Shown here one piece after another: positions 13,593-28,191 of a DNA stretch of 64,000 bases. The position numbers and the translations under genes were made by a program. Location: assembly GCA_013397845.1 (NCBI GenBank), contig VZTG01010608.1, forward strand, positions 496,001 through 560,000. Direction: 5' to 3'. The notes under the pieces were generated by a model. That model did not search any database and was not told the origin of the DNA. It saw only the letters and a list, made by a program, of their open reading frames with translations. The DNA comes from Melanocharis versteri (taxonomy: Eukaryota > Chordata > Aves > Passeriformes > Melanocharitidae). The first letter of the stretch is position 1. Each line of letters begins with the position of its first letter.

Positions 13593-16500
13593 AGGTATGA
13601 GAGTGGATGGGACTTTAGCAGGAAAAGTTTTGGAAGATTAATTTTTTTCTTTTATGCAAACTGCTGCTCACTCCTTTGCATCATTCCTGCTAGCAAGAGC
13701 AGAAATACTACTCCCTTTCATTAGGTTACTGTTCCCTTTGCTGCTCTCTATGCTTATTTTCTTTGCACTTCATGAGTTCTGGTGTTGCTCAGTTTTTAAG
13801 GGACCGGTCAGTTTTAAGTCTATATTAGTGTTACAAAAATATTTGCCTTATGCTCCTCTGATTTACGGAGAGACAAAGGAGCTGAATAACCAGACAGTCA
13901 TGATGGGAATTCTGAACAGTAAAAGAAGAAAAGGAAATTGGATATGAAAACAACAATAAACTAGCAAATTTTGACATATGCTCATATCACACAACATTTC
14001 AGGGCTTTGTTCTGTTCAAATATATATACTCTATTAATGACAGCAGGCTACACAGGGGGAGATTATACTGTCCAAAATAAATCTCCATGTCAGAAAAACA
14101 TTAGAAATAAGAAGTAAAAATTCAATGTCTCTTGCCCTTTTACTCCTTCTTAAAGAGAAAAGTTGAGAACTGGCTTAATTTTAAACAAACAATATCTTTT
14201 ATAGCTTTTATTTTATTCTAAGTAGTAGGTAATTAATCAAATATTTATTATAAAAAACCCTCACCCAATTCAATTCACTCAAGCATCATCTACAAAATTT
14301 CAAGTACATTGTTTAAGAGACGTATACACCTGTCCTTGATGACTAAGCCTCCTAGCTTTCACAATATTGCGCTTCCATTCTTTTAATAAAGCCCTGTTTC
14401 AGAAGCACACAGATATGTGTCCCCTACCCAGTCTCTGGAAAGAACAGCATTTTCTTTTATTTATACATGATTGCCTTCAGTTCTGTGGCCTGCAGGACGT
14501 AGTCCTTATCCTTTAAGTATATCAGCCAATCAATAACTATTCAGGAGAGTATAGCATTTGCCTCTGTCTTTTATTTGTAATCCTCTGAGCACGTTGAAAA
14601 ACTCTTGCGTTCTCCAGGGCATTCAACCGCAGGATTTCTGGCAGCCTTCTCTCTCTAGCAGCAATAAAGATTCTTCCTCTTCTCAGTTTCCAAGAAATGT
14701 GACTCTCGGGTATGGGCCCAACCCCATGTGCAATGGGATTATTAGGTGGTGTGTATAGCTAAGTAATAGAGTTGTTCATTTCCCCTCTGCCCTGCTTTGA
14801 GGAGCCAGCAACAGTTTCTTCCACACCATACAACTGACTCCATGAACATGGCTTTGCAGAGGATCTCAAATTTCAGCTTTATAGGCCAGGTTTTTAGCTA
14901 CCTTTAGTCAAAAATCTTCAGGTAGTATTACCTGGCCCAAATATTGCTTTATGCTCCACTAAGAAAATGGCATGCACAAGAATTTTTATAATAAGGTGAA
15001 CTTAAGGTGACACAGCTGAATTTGCATGCTTTTTTTGTATAAAATTAAAATAGTTCTGTTGCAATGTGAACAGAAAGTATATTAAGATGCAATATCTGTA
15101 ATTCCCATAGTAAGACGGTCTTCTGCTAAGACGAGCTCAGGCTTATAATTTCTATGTGTTGTCTCTGAAACCTTTCTGCCAAGAGAAATAAAATAAATAA
15201 TAAACAAAGACTTTGAAATCTGTGAAGTACATGTGACGTCCATAAAAGTGAAATGCTGGTACTACTTTGTTAAATATTTTTTAGTCTGCTGGAATATGTA
15301 GTCTGAAAGGACATCCCTACCATTTCTTTGTCATTCTGAAGGATTCCTTTCCAGAGATACCAATCCTAGTTCTCAGGAGACGTACGGAAATTTTCACATC
15401 TTTGACCAGATTTCTTTCTCTGCTCAGCACCAGTGAAATGCCAAAAACAGCTACCAAGTTGCAAAGCATGATCACCATTTACTGGACCCCTAAGCACTTC
15501 AGTATGTAATGACTGTGAAGAAATGCCTCAAACTTGCTCATTTTTGTACACTGGTCACAGAAATCAGCAAATTCAACAAAAACTGTGAGCAAATCTGAAA
15601 TCAGGTGGGTTTTGCTGCATCTGGAATTTTGTTATTGCAGGTGTGGACATCTCTAATAGAAAGGCTGAAATTACTCTTCATTTCATATAGTGGTATGGTG
15701 CAGAATGAAAAAAAAAAATCTATGAATTCTAAAGAAAGGGGTTATTTTTGCACTTTACAGAGGTAAGGGAATGCTGGAAAGCCTAACATTTGTGGTGAGT
15801 TATCAAATATTTACTCAGTCCTACAACATAAGTTTTGGGATAAAGAAAATTTTTCCAGACTGGTTTCCATGACATCTATACTCATTATTTTCTTGACATT
15901 TATTAGTGCGTCCTGTAAAGCTCTAGCAAGAAAGCATGCTAATTCACATCTGTAAGAGGATGAATACGATGTTAAATGGATCAATCAGTTAATTGTTAAA
16001 AGACAGAACTGAAGTACTCAGGTATGGAAGACTCTCAAATGATTTTCACAGCACCCAAAAGTCATGTATTCCAAGCACAGAATCAGTGTAGCTTATTTAG
16101 AGACACTGTGCCTTTGTATTTTCAACGTATTGCCTTATTAATGTAACCTTAGGACTCGAACTATGTGAACTCTCTTCACTGAAACAGAAAACCACTCAAG
16201 GCATAGTCGGGTTAGGATTTCATTGCAAACTGAAACATTAAGGCATTCAGCAATCTTGAAGGCCTGGCCAACATTACTTCTCACACATACCCTCCCCTTA
16301 AAATAAGGGTTTAAAACAAACTTTGAGCTGCTCAAGTCATGGTTCCCTAAATAGAAGCAACATGGACAAGGCAGAAATCTACACCACTACTGTTTAACCT
16401 TGCTCAGGGCTGCCTGTGTGAGCAGGACAACAAAAGGCCAGCAAGAGACTGACCTGCTAAAACTGATGACTGAACAGTGTGTCACTGTGAGAAAAATTCT

Positions 16501-19500
16501 GGAGAAGCCTTGTCCAAACCAACACAAAAATAGATTGGATTTATGGTGGGAAAAATTTCTCACAAAAATATAGGAGAGGCTCCTTCTTCTAATTCTAAAT
16601 TTTCTTTGGAAGAAAACTCTGATCTTTCGATGAATTTGCCTAGAGGTCAATGCTGCTTTTCTCCACGTTTATATCAGATTGTTATTTAGTGAGCAAAAAA
16701 AGGAGTGGAAGAGTTTATCACCCACAATATCATCATGGCATAAAATAGTCTGCCATATACTCCACTGCCCCTCTTCCCTCTTGTACAGATTTTGCCGTAC
16801 AACACTTCACTAAACTCAGCTCTCTTTTGGGAGAAAACTAAATAAGGATGTGTGTTTCATTCAAAAAAAAAAGTAATTTTATGCCAAATTTTCAGAAGAA
16901 CAAGATAGCTGGGTGGTCCCAATATTTTTATGAAGGGAAGCTAGGTGGGGAGGTGAAGATTAAAGTTCCTATGAACGTTACAATCACTTTTACACAGTAA
17001 CATTTTTAGCCTACGTATTCCAGTTTGGAAATTATAGCTCTACAACAACACTTTCAGACCTATTGCCATCTAACAGCTAAATGTGGATGTGAATCATGCA
17101 AAGACAATCACTAGAGAAATTTTTAAAAGTGAAATATCTTTCCTCTAAAACATACAGCATTCAGAAAGTTAGACCCTTTCCCTCCTCCCTTCCCCAGTCC
17201 TTCAGCATAAAAACTCTTAATATTAAAACTGACAGACAAAGAACCTTTCAAATAAGCTTTGGTGAATCTACATGAATGCACAAAGATGCTGTGTATCTAA
17301 AAGCAGAACTGACTCCTGTAATAAGTCGACCAGCTTAAAATTTGGGAGCTATTTTAATGGAGACCAAATTACACAAGCACACAGTAGCTAATTTCCTAAA
17401 TGCAATAATGTGGTTATTTGCCATAATGGCTACAGGCACTGCATCAGTCCACATTAAATACTAAGAAGTTAATCATCTGGAGTTTAAAAGAAGAAAAATC
17501 TGATTGGCTTGCTTTTGAGTTACAGGATGGTAAAATGCATTTGAAATCACCAATTCCATTTTTTTTGGTGGCTTTATAACTTTTAAACAAACACATTTAT
17601 ATATATGTATTTATTTATTAAACCTTTTCCTGCTTGAGACCACATATGCTCGGTATGTGTAATTTATAGGTCAGTTATGAACTTCTATAAAGAGGTGTGA
17701 AATGAAAATATTGACAGCTGAGTTTGCTGGCAAAATTATGACGTTCTTCAAAATAAAGGTCAAAACTCTGAAAATCATGGATATTCCACAGCTCCAAAAA
17801 TAAACAAAATCATCCAAACAAATAGTAGAATTTTTTGAAGATTTTACTATTTCTTTATCTCAACCATTTTAAAGTCATGCCATTTCCCTTGCCAGACAGG
17901 CAAATGGTCTAATTTACTTGTCTTTCTTTCCACTGCTTTTCAGAGGTATACAGAAAAGACAAAATCAGGAAACATATTAAAAAAATCATACGTTGAAAGG
18001 AAAGCTGGAGCACACACAGATGTGCTATTTCAGGAAAGCAAAGGTCAGAGTCCAGTTCACAAGTTTTCTCCAAGACCAGCGGGGAAATTAGGACAACTGT
18101 GAGGTAGGTGTGAGCTGTCTGAGAAAGAAATCAGAAGACTACAGAGAAAGGAGAAATAACTACCCTTACCAGCACAGGGCCTACTGAAAAAATTGCAATG
18201 TAGGTTAGATTCTAACCTCTATGGCTCTCAGTGATGCCCTTCAGATTCATGAAAAAACTGATCACCAGAAGACAGCCTGGGTGAAGGTAGAGTCTGGGTA
18301 AAGGAAGGAAAAAGAAATATTTTCCTGACATCACATTAGTGCTGGAAAACAGACACTTCAACCTCAAAGCTTGTGGGGCTGTAGTGGGGCAAAACTTTAA
18401 ATGTGCAGAAAACCTTTTTAGGGAAACTTGTAGAGATATTCTGGTGCTTCCCTACAAAATGGAGCAGCACTTTGAGCAGGTGTGTCTTCACGAAGCAGGA
18501 TGCCGGCTGGAATGTAATCAGGGTGTGTCGTGGGGAAGGCATTGGTTGGAAGGCTTAATCAGAAACTTTCTGGGTATATTTATGGCTCTGTTGAACTATC
18601 ACTGGAAATGAAATCACAGCCCAATGAAGTCTTATGGGATATTTGGCTTTTGCGGGTAGCAGGTCAACAGACCAAATAAACTTTAATGTGAACCATGATC
18701 AGTTCAAGAATGTTTTCCTGGAAAAACATGGGATGGGATTTATTGACCTGGGAAATTCCTTCCAGTTGCATGCTCAGTGTGGCCAGAATTTCATCCCTGG
18801 CTCCTGGCCATCTCCATGTCAACATTTGTATTTCTTTTTTTTTTTTTTAATTAAGATTGTTCAAGACATAGTCAGATGTGTTGTGGCTACAGCTTAAGTT
18901 GATTAAGAGGTCACTGTCCTCGTCTGCTCACCCCCTCCTCTGTCTCACTTCTGCTCCCTCAGCTATGTAAGCACAACTGTATAAGCAGTGACACCTTCAC
19001 CAGTTTCTGTGAAAAAAGCGTTGCAATAAAACAAAAAGACTAAAATGTATGCAGCTTAGTAAAGCTTATTCTCAGCAGTTACAAATGCAGTAAATCCAGA
19101 AAATCCGAACCAGATGAGAATGTGCAAACGCACTCACCCATCTCATAACCCAACCAGTTGCAACACACAACGGTATGTCTGGCTATGGCCTCTCTCCAAG
19201 GTCACCTGATTCAGGTAGGAACAGTGTTTTCAAGTGATAGAGTAAATTCAGAGATATTGTGTGGTGATTCTGGTTTTGGTTTAGCGTAACTCATTAGAGG
19301 ACTGAGTTTTAAAGTGGTTTTCAACAGTGAAAAAGTGCCTGTGCACACTGCTCTCCCTCCACTCTGCCAATGCTGGGAGGCATGAGTGCATAACTCCTAC
19401 AGGAGGGCAAGGGGCCCTTATAGAAAACTAAACCCAGAGGCCATGCATGGATTCAGGTGGTCATTTTTTACCTCAGTTGCTGAAGTGCATTAATAGGAGA

Positions 19501-20689
19501 AACACATCTCCTGCAGTACTAAGACCCAAGTCTAAAATGCATTCCAGGACTTGATGACAGAAGACAGAACAGAACATCAGTAAAGACTTGAAATCTATCT
19601 TTTCTTATGTAAGTAATGAGTCTTAAAAGTAAATAAAAAAGAATAAAATTGGTATTTTCCTCTGCTTTTTTTCGCTCTTACAGTAGAACTTCACACAGAC
19701 ATTAAAGTGTAGTAAAATTACTGGGGAAATCAGCAAGCAGAGGCATTAGTCTGAGCTAGAGGAAATAAAAGCAGACAGGTTTTTTTTAATCAAACAGGAT
19801 ACACTGAAGTTGAGAAATGTTTTTACAAATAATACAGCCCTAAGTGCTTTGATGAATATTTTCTGAGATTAGTCTAGAATCTACATATCTGCCAAATGGA
19901 AAAAAAAACTCCTAAAAGCATTAATTAATCTAAAAACCAGATATGATCAATCTAAAGACCAGTTGTCATGTATCAGAATACCCTGTGGCTCTTTGCAAAA
20001 TGGTTAAAGACAATAATTATCAGGACGCTATCAGTACCTTAGAAACCAAAACCATTCTGAATCCTAATGTCTAAGGAGATTATATTATGATTGCCAGCAT
20101 CTAACAACTATTCATCATTTAATTACTACCTGTGCCGATAGTCCAGACACTGCTATAGCATCTACTATATATTCTCTGGGTTTTGTCAGAAAAAATGGCT
20201 ACCTTTTGCTAAACTGTCTAAAGGATCGCATAGTCTTGCATGAAGTTACAAGAGCTGCCACAAATTGTTGGAAAAGAAGGAAAATACTTCAGTAAAAGCC
20301 CTTATAGCATAGCTTAAAAATTAATTTTCAATGGTTGGGGAAAATGCTCGTCTGACGGAAGTGAAATCAAACCACTCTCTTTAACTGTACAACAAATAAA
20401 ACATTACCAACCATTACACAAAACCTACCGTGCCCATTCAGCACATCTCTGACCCAATGAACTAGACAGAACAATTGAAAATCCTAGAGATAACCCCAGG
20501 AAGGACTTTGATTCCCGGAACGGAAATCAGCTTTATCGTCAGTTTGGGTCTTGGGCTCTTTACAAGCACTCACAAGAAGAATGCCAAATGTCTGTGGGTT
20601 CTGATTTTGGAAGGGGACTGAGAACCGACTAGTTACACAGAAGCTGCAGAGGGACAGCTGTTGTATGGAAATGACTTTTGGTTAATGGG
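13593..20689. other. Long non-genic stretch
   Basis: I saw no gene or clear transposon. A 97-codon hydrophobic open frame (13654-13947) and two successive frames at 18339-18611 and 18634-18897 (90 and 87 codons) have no recognisable domain and look accidental. A poly-T run of more than 12 lies near 18834-18849. The part at 17280-17560 contains a non-repetitive TAAT/CCAAT-rich block that could be regulatory, but nothing firm supports this. Confidence 0.5.
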
Positions 20690-20900
20690 CGTAGTTGACA
20701 GACTGCAACAACTGGCAAATTATTTCATAGGTCTGACTGAGAAGAGAATCTGAGGACAGTTGATGAATGACAAAAGAGAACAGCAGGTCGGCTTTCATTC
20801 AGATTAATCCTTTCATGGCAGAGCCTTAACTGCCCTTCAGTAATTCATTAAGGCATGCACAACAAGCTGATCCCATTTGATTTCAATATCAACTTTAAAA
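20690..20900. promoter_or_regulatory. Candidate conserved non-coding stretch
   Basis: This is a non-repetitive block of balanced composition with clustered homeodomain-like cores (CAGATTAATCC, a K50/OTX-like site; CAGTAATTCATTAAGG) and PBX/MEIS-like TTGACAGAC and GTTGATGAATGAC. It has no open frame of note. The inference rests only on appearance; OTX-like TAATCC and MEIS-like TGACAG words also occur by chance. Confidence 0.2.
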
Positions 20901-23900
20901 AATAATGGAAGTAGAGATGGTCTGAGGGAACATTGTAAAAGGCCATAGAAGGATAATATCACCAACTCTGAAAGACAGCATTTTATACCTCCCTATGTTA
21001 GCAAATACAAAACTGAGAGTAGCTTTTAAAGTTGGTCTTCCTGTGATGGGTAGTAAAATTGAGAAAAAGAAAAAGCCTTCTCCTCTCTACATCCTGTGTT
21101 TTGTCCTTGTTTTCTGTTTCTTCAACGACATGCAGAAGTGTGCTACAGATCTCCAAGTTTTGTGACTCTCTCTTAAAGACTTTCCCTCCGTTTGCAATCC
21201 ACAAGATTCTGAGATTGGCTATAAACAAGAAAAATTGAAAACAGTACAGTGCACCTTCTTTGAAGGTCAAGACTCCATTGCATGGCTACTGATCTGAGGT
21301 GAGGTGTTGCCTCTGGTAGCTGCAACTGGGATTGGACTGTAACGGTACTGAACTCTTACAAAACAGACATTTATCCCCAAAATAATGGCAACGTGGTTTG
21401 CTAATGTGCTCAAAGGTGTAACATTCAGAAGTAAACGCAGGTGGAAGAAGTTAGGAGGAATAAACTTGAATGAAAGGTAAAAATCCTATCCTAACTTTCT
21501 GTATGTCATTGTACTATACTCCATGAGAATGTGATAGTGAATATAAATGCCAAAACCCCAAAAATCCCTACCTCCTCCCCTCTAAGTAAGTCCTGTAACA
21601 CAGGACAGTGTGGAAATTTCAGTCAGATTCATCAGTTTCAATAAATGCCACCAAAACCTCTGGATGATAACTGGAGAGAGAAAGGAAACAACTAAGCTAA
21701 GTATCTGCAGGAAACAGGGCAAATGAAAGGAAGTTGAAAAAAAAAATCTTTTACCTGCACTGCCAAAAAGGAACAGATGGTGAGATCCAAGGGGAGATAA
21801 ACATTAAAGACTGGAAACCAAGCAATTCATCCTGCCAGCTTTCAAAGATCCAGTACAACTGAAAAATCTAAGTACCATATAACAACAATGTTAAACAACA
21901 ATAAACAAGACTATAGGGCAGGTAAAGTGGAGTGAACATGCTGAGCGGAGGGAGCTGAATGCTTTCAACAACAAGCCCATGAAGGGTCCTTGAAGTCAGC
22001 TTGCAAGGAGACTCCAAGCAGGAAAAAATTAGGGAAAACATAAAGAGAAAAGACAAATTGTCTGGTAAAATGTATGAAGCAAAAAGTCTTTTGTTGAGAT
22101 ATAAAGCCATTTCAGAAAGCTCAATAAAGTTCAGAATAGTAGAGTATTTTTGAATTTCAAGGCAGTTGATATCACCAGAAAGATTCTATTTTTTTTAAAT
22201 TAAAATAGGTTCTCTAATATAGACAATAAGACACAAAGAAAGGCTTTTAGATAGTGCAAAACTTGGCGCCACATAACAATTTTCAGCCCCTTTAGCATAA
22301 ACGTTGGCCTCATTCCACTAAATTCTTCTGGCCCATGGAGTACAGATGTCATAAAGAATAGGTCCAAATATTTCAAGGACCTCACACAGCTGCCATTTTG
22401 CTCAAAGTGTAAGATTTCTGTATCAGAGTCCTCCCTCTAAAAGCTCATCAGATATGCTGAAAAGCTGCTCTGGAAAGATCCAAGTCTATTAAGAGGAGAT
22501 TGTGCATAGAGTTGGAAACTTAGCTTGCAACTGACCAGTTGTATCTACTGCTTTTTCCCCTCCCTTTTGAATTGCATTGCAACACAAAGCAGCTAAGACT
22601 CCAACCCAGGGGCAGAGTCCACTTGTGCCAAACAGGTGGGAGGTCTCCGATCCAGCCTGAAAGCCAGGGTCAGTTGCACCAGCGACCAGTGCCGCTCCGG
22701 CCAGGAGCGCACACCAGCACTCCCTCTGTGAAGGTCAGCACCGGAACACCATCTGCACACAGGACACGCAAAGTACAAACGATTGAAGAGGAAAGCAGGA
22801 ACATTTTCATGAGGCTGCCATATTAGATTTAACCTCAACACATAAATTTCTCTTTGAACTGCATCTGCTTTGAATTTCTTAGATTACTAGTATACTTTGG
22901 CCAATGCATACATTTTATCTGAATACGAAAGAGCCTTCTAACTCACCAAACGGGACTCAAATAGTTGAGATATTTAGAGGTTAAGAGAATAGATAAGAGT
23001 TAGACATAAATATAGTGTAGTTATCAGACAGTAGTCTGTAATCATTAAGTCTTTCTGTTTCCTTGACAAATCAAGATAAACAGTTAATTCCTTGGCAAAT
23101 CAACAACTACAATTAGAGACCTGCAGAAGGCTTCTAGTCCAGCTGCTAGAGTGAATACATCTTGGAAGTCTTAAATATTTCTAATTGGAAAACAGATCCA
23201 TGGAAAAGAGTAAAGATAAAAATGTCCCAGATTCTCTCATTCCCAAGTGAGATTTTCTTCTCCACCTTAAGCAGATGGCCAACCTTCAGCCAAATATAAC
23301 CTCCTGATTCTAGCACATGTCCCTTTATTCCAGGTTCCTGACCTGCTTTTTCAAATATCCAGCTGTTTTCAGGCATCAGGATGTGGTCAGAGGCAATCTT
23401 AGTGTCCTCTTAACACAGCTAGATTTTCTTTTTGACCAGTGAGATCCCCATTATAGATGGAAAAGACAGGATTTCAGATGTCTTCTGTGCTATTGTGGTG
23501 CCATGACAAATAGATCAAGAAGAGTACAAGGCAATTCTTGCTGGTCATTTCTGGGAAGGCTCTCTCCTTTGCTCTACATCACCTGGAAACCCCTCCTAAT
23601 CTGATGTCCATTTGTTTCATGCTTTCCTCTCTTGCCTTATGTATGGTTACAGGGTGAGCTTTGACATTCTTTTCTGAGGAAAGAGATTTTGGCAGGAGTT
23701 AATATGCCTTGGGCAGAGAACAGATAAGCTTGTCTCCTCCCTGCACTGAAATAGATTGGCTGGGAATTTAACACCTCTCTGAAACAAGGACACTCCAGAG
23801 TCCACAGTAATATTAAACATTTATTTAACAATACTTCCTAAAGTTTCTAATGGAAATAAACTTACTAAGCAATCAAAAATCAACACCAATCCTTGCCAAA

Positions 23901-25189
23901 TTATAAGGGAAAAATTTGTCTGGAGTCCCTGAGATAATATTACAGGTATTTTTTTTCCTAAACATTCCTGTCTCCTCAATTGACTTTTTGGCAATTTTCA
24001 GGAGACTATGCACTTGTTATTTAGTTATAGACACTCTAGATCAAAGCATAAGAACCCACAGGTGAAATGATACAACACAGCTTGATTTCCTGCCTTTTGC
24101 CTTCTCCCATGGTGCGAGTTTTGCAGTGTGCTGAGGGCACAGCCCTAAAAGCCCTAAAAGGCTGTCCTTTGGCAGAACAGAAGGAGTAACATTGAGGCAG
24201 GAGACCTGAAGTCACACTTGCCATCAGGGATCCTAACTTCCCATCTACAAGCAGAGGCAAAAATACCCTTAAAACAAAAAACTCTGGAATATTGTGATGA
24301 AAACTGGTAGGAGGTGTCTGAGAAAATTGTTAAAGACAGAAATTCTCAAGAGCTTTTTTACTTTAATGTTTATGACTTCTCTGCTGTATTAAAAGCTCAT
24401 CGTAATCACATACACAGACTTCTCTTTCATTTTCACTGGAGACTTCTCTTCATTCTGTGAAGTGGAAGAGAACAATGCCACCTTTTCGGAAGCCCTCCTC
24501 TGGAAAGCTTTCTAAGAAGCTTGCAAAAAGCTGAATTATCAGCCTCCTTTTTGTAACACGTTTTTCTTCTGGGTTTGGTCCCTTTAGTCTTTGTTCCATT
24601 TTTATCCCTCTTTTATTGTGGACTGCTCAGTCCAAGGTGAGCAGAAATCTTCACTAGTAAAGTAGAACAAAAGAAGCTTATGCAGATATTGATAAAGTTG
24701 TTTGAATTATTCTGAATAACCCCAAAAGGTAGAAGAAAGTGAAGATGGGGAACGTCCTCATGGAATGACAGGTTTTTAATTGTATTTAGAGAACAGAGTT
24801 GTATATAGGCACTGAAGGGGCAAGGCATCAGTGTTCAGATCACTGGTTACATTTTCTAACTCTCCCTTGAAATCTGCCTATCTGCTGGTTTTCTTTTCTA
24901 AACAACCTTAAAAGCTCACAAATCCAGCTGCCCTGTTTAGACACCATGAAGAACAGCATCAGTGTTGGTGCAAGTTGTTTGCTTGTTTTAATCTCTCTTT
25001 CTGTAAGGAAATTATCGTCACCAGAGCAACCATGGGCAAACAAAGAAGGCAGTCACACAGCGGCCTCCTTGAAACGCAGCCCCGCGTGTGTACGTACACT
25101 GTGTGCACACATTCACCCCACAGCTTTTTTACATAAGCCTGTTTGCACGAGAGAAAAGAGCAAGGAAGATATAAGCATTGGTTAAAGCA
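20901..25189. other. Non-genic stretch with a small GC-richer segment
   Basis: I saw no gene. At about 22590-22790 the sequence becomes moderately GC-rich with a few CpGs and is open on both strands (95 codons plus, 82 codons minus), but neither translation is recognisable. The frame at 24946-25185 begins with a hydrophobic, signal-peptide-like run (MKNSISVGASCLLVLISLSV), then becomes unstructured. Without homology I treat it as chance. Confidence 0.45.
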
Positions 25190-25720
25190 AGGTTTTTTGT
25201 TACACGAAGAAAAACCTTAGCTAAGGAAACGCTCTGGGGTCACCTTTGCCGTTGCCTCCCTCCCTTTCCTTGTGTGTGTGTCGGCTCCTCAGCCCCTGCT
25301 TTAGATTAGGTTAAAACTCCAGATCTGTAAATGGCCTGGGGGAGGAACGTGCTCCCATTTCCTTCTTGAGATTCAGAATTACAAATTAATCTACAGGAAA
25401 CAATTGCTTGAGCAATTTAGAAGTGGTGTGGGCAAGAGTCCACACATTTCCCTTCTGGTAGCAAGGAGGAAGAAGGGGAGGGGGAGAAAGCAAGAGAATA
25501 GTGGGCTGCTATTGTGCTGCTTCTGCCGCACTGTATTGATAGTGTTCATTTTAGCTTCTTAGCAAGGTTAAGCATGATAATTGAAAGTGTTCGTAGCATT
25601 ACAGTGCTAATGTAACTGCATTGTAGTTCTACTCTTGGTTCCAACACGATGAAATTATCAGCTATTTAACAGCATTTTCATGCTATTCTGACTGCAGTAC
25701 TTTAATCCATACCATAATGC
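25190..25720. promoter_or_regulatory. Candidate regulatory / conserved non-coding stretch
   Basis: This is a repeat-free block with a polypurine segment near 25465-25500. A run of AT-hook/homeodomain-like words follows (TACAAATTAATC, ATGATAATTGAAAG, GTGCTAATGTAACTGCATTGTAG). No open frame is worth noting. It resembles an enhancer or conserved element by composition, but this is inference only. Confidence 0.25.
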
Positions 25721-28191
25721 AAATGCAATGCCTGTCACTATTTTTTTTTTTTCTGTTGAGAGATGAGTAGAATTTAATACTGTCTTCTACAAAAACTTTC
25801 TTATGTGGAAAATACCTTTTTCTACTATTATGGGGTTATAGAGGTATCTAAAAATCCCCCAAATTAAATCTGGCACCTGTTGAAAATATTTGGCTCATAA
25901 ATCTATAACAAAAGACATGTCAAATGAAACATAGACTTGCACTGGAGAAAAAAAAATTCTGTCAGCAGATCCTAAGCAAAAAATACTCTTGATGTTTCCC
26001 ACACCACAGCTTTGTGCAGGTTTTTTTATTTTGTGTTGTGTACAGTGTGGGCAGCATAATTTGACGTAGTGAGAAAATGAACAATTTTATGCTAAAGCAG
26101 ATTTGTCAGAAAACTTCAGTCAGTTTAGAAAACTAATCCGTTGCAGCAAAAGCCTTCAAAAGGAGATGTAGTAGCAGACAGAATGCATAACAGTTGCCAC
26201 TTCACTCAATCCAAAATACAAATATTTGGGTAATATAATGACAATAAATAAAAAAAAAAGAATTTAACAATTCACTCCTCAGGACCCATCAGTCACCAGG
26301 AGCAGGTATTCAAAAATAATTCAGAGGCTATTAGGAGCCTGTTTTCCATAGTGTTTTTGAGAGTTCTAAGTAAGTAGTTGGGCTCTCATAGCTCTGGTGC
26401 ACAGAAGTTTTCTGGAAGTTTCAAGGGACTTAGTTTCAGCATTTTTCAAAGCTTTTATTCAACTCCTGAAGAGTATATAGAAAAAGTTTTTTTTCTTTTT
26501 AAAAAGAACACAGAAACAATATGAGCACCAAACTCACCCATTTCTTCTCTGACTGTGATCACAAAAATAAGTAAAATTTAATCTTGCATTTACTAAATCA
26601 TATTTCTTTGTTTAATATTTGTAGAAAAAAAGTCATAAGAATTGAATGGCACTAAAGGAGATGTGTTTATTCGTGGATTTATGTATAAGAAAATGTGATT
26701 GAAAAAGTAGAAAGCAGAAGGATGAGGCCCTAGCATCTAGGAAAATAACAATCAGGGTTTCTGGAGAAAATCTTTGGCTGCATCTGCAATACTATTTTAG
26801 TTCAAGGAACAGTGAGGTTTTAAAATTAATCCCTTGAGCTTCCCCACTTACCATACTTTGCTTTGGTCCTCACAGTGGTTTTTGGTATACTTGAACCACA
26901 TTCCTCTCAGAGAAAGCTGAGCCAGAAGTTCCATTCCAGGTGCAAATCTAATGATGTCCAGCCTGTTGCAGGGACACAGAAATCTGAGGAAAGATTGATG
27001 TTTTGGACAGCTTTGAGACACGTCTGATGAGATATTGGGTGTGAAAAAACAGACTGAATTTAGTCTGACTAAAAGACACAAACTACATAGGGAACAAATA
27101 TTAGGAACTCAGCATCAACTACATTAATCTATTAATCCACTTCAGTTGCATCAAATTACTGTTCATGTAGATATAGCCTATCACCTTCAAAATATGCATC
27201 TTCCCACTTAGGTCTGTCACCTCTGGCCAGAGTTAACCAAGAGGCTTCTGTGTGGACAGACTTCTTCCCAGCCTTATGTTGCAGTTTTCATTTGTAAAGT
27301 TGACCTTTCGCTTGGATGGACAGTTTTCCTTTTTATATCTGATGTGTACACCAGGAAATGCAATCAGGAGATTTCTATTGATTGCTCTCAAGCAATTTAG
27401 TTCTGGTCATGGTTGTACTGGATTTGCAATTATACTGAGGAGAGGTATTATTGACTCTGCCTAGTAATTACCAGGCTGACATCAGATTCTTGTATAGCTG
27501 AAACTAACTTACATCTCTCTGACCAAGTTACCATAATGAGATGCTGTTAGTTTTTTACCCCTAAGCAAAAGCAAGCTTATCATTTTGTCTTCTAAGGGAA
27601 ATTTTACACATTATTCCTTTGAAAAGAGTTATGTGTACTTAAGGAATCAGAGAATGCATTTAACCTTAATTAGAAAAGGTTTCGGGATCTGAGATATTCT
27701 CCAGGTGCTAGTGCATTTCTAGAAAAGCACTGCCAAAGCATACTCAAGGTGAGGCAAGTTAGATTGACTGTTATTTGAAGAAATTTAATAACATTAGCTG
27801 GACTTCTGTGGAGGCTTGTCCTAAATCCTTGGAGCCACTGTTATCACTTAAAATGCTCTAAGAGTCATACTGGCATTTTTTCTTCCTGAGCCCAGTGATA
27901 AAAATGAGAAAGAGTGGTAGCACTGGAACTTCAGACATATAATTGGCCCCCTTTCTTGCAAAAAATGCAGGAAAAATGCATTCAGGACTGGAACAACTTC
28001 TTTTTATGGTTATACAAGAACTTTTAAGTTCACAATGGTATTTGTAATGCATATACACATTCTACCAAAAGTAACCTAGATACCGTAAATCAGGTACAAT
28101 TTGTATTCACTGTATTCCTACACAGAAGTTATGAAAACCAGAAGCTGACAGCCCTATTGACATTTGTTTCTTATTACTGTTTGCTTTGCAG
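25721..28191. other. Non-genic stretch
   Basis: AT-rich DNA with poly-T near 25739-25752 and poly-A near 26252-26261. Open frames are at most 77 codons and unrecognised. Confidence 0.5.

Noticed and set aside
15761..15794. Possible 34-bp microexon (tttacag ... gtgagt)
   Set aside because: Weak pyrimidine tract and no supporting context.
18210..18236. CR1-like 3' end words (ctaacctctatggctctcag)
   Set aside because: Only about 25 bp resemble CR1 and the flanks do not, so chance similarity is more likely.
18339..18897. Two consecutive plus-strand frames of 90 and 87 codons
   Set aside because: I considered a broken gene or retrocopy, but found no domain, the second contains a poly-Phe run from poly-T, and the minus strand is also open over the first.
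22539..22826. 95-codon frame in a GC-richer segment
   Set aside because: The opposite strand is also open (82 codons) and neither translation is recognisable; no convincing splice pair.
24946..25185. 79-codon frame starting with a signal-peptide-like run
   Set aside because: The hydrophobic start alone is weak evidence; the rest is unstructured and no relatives are recognised.
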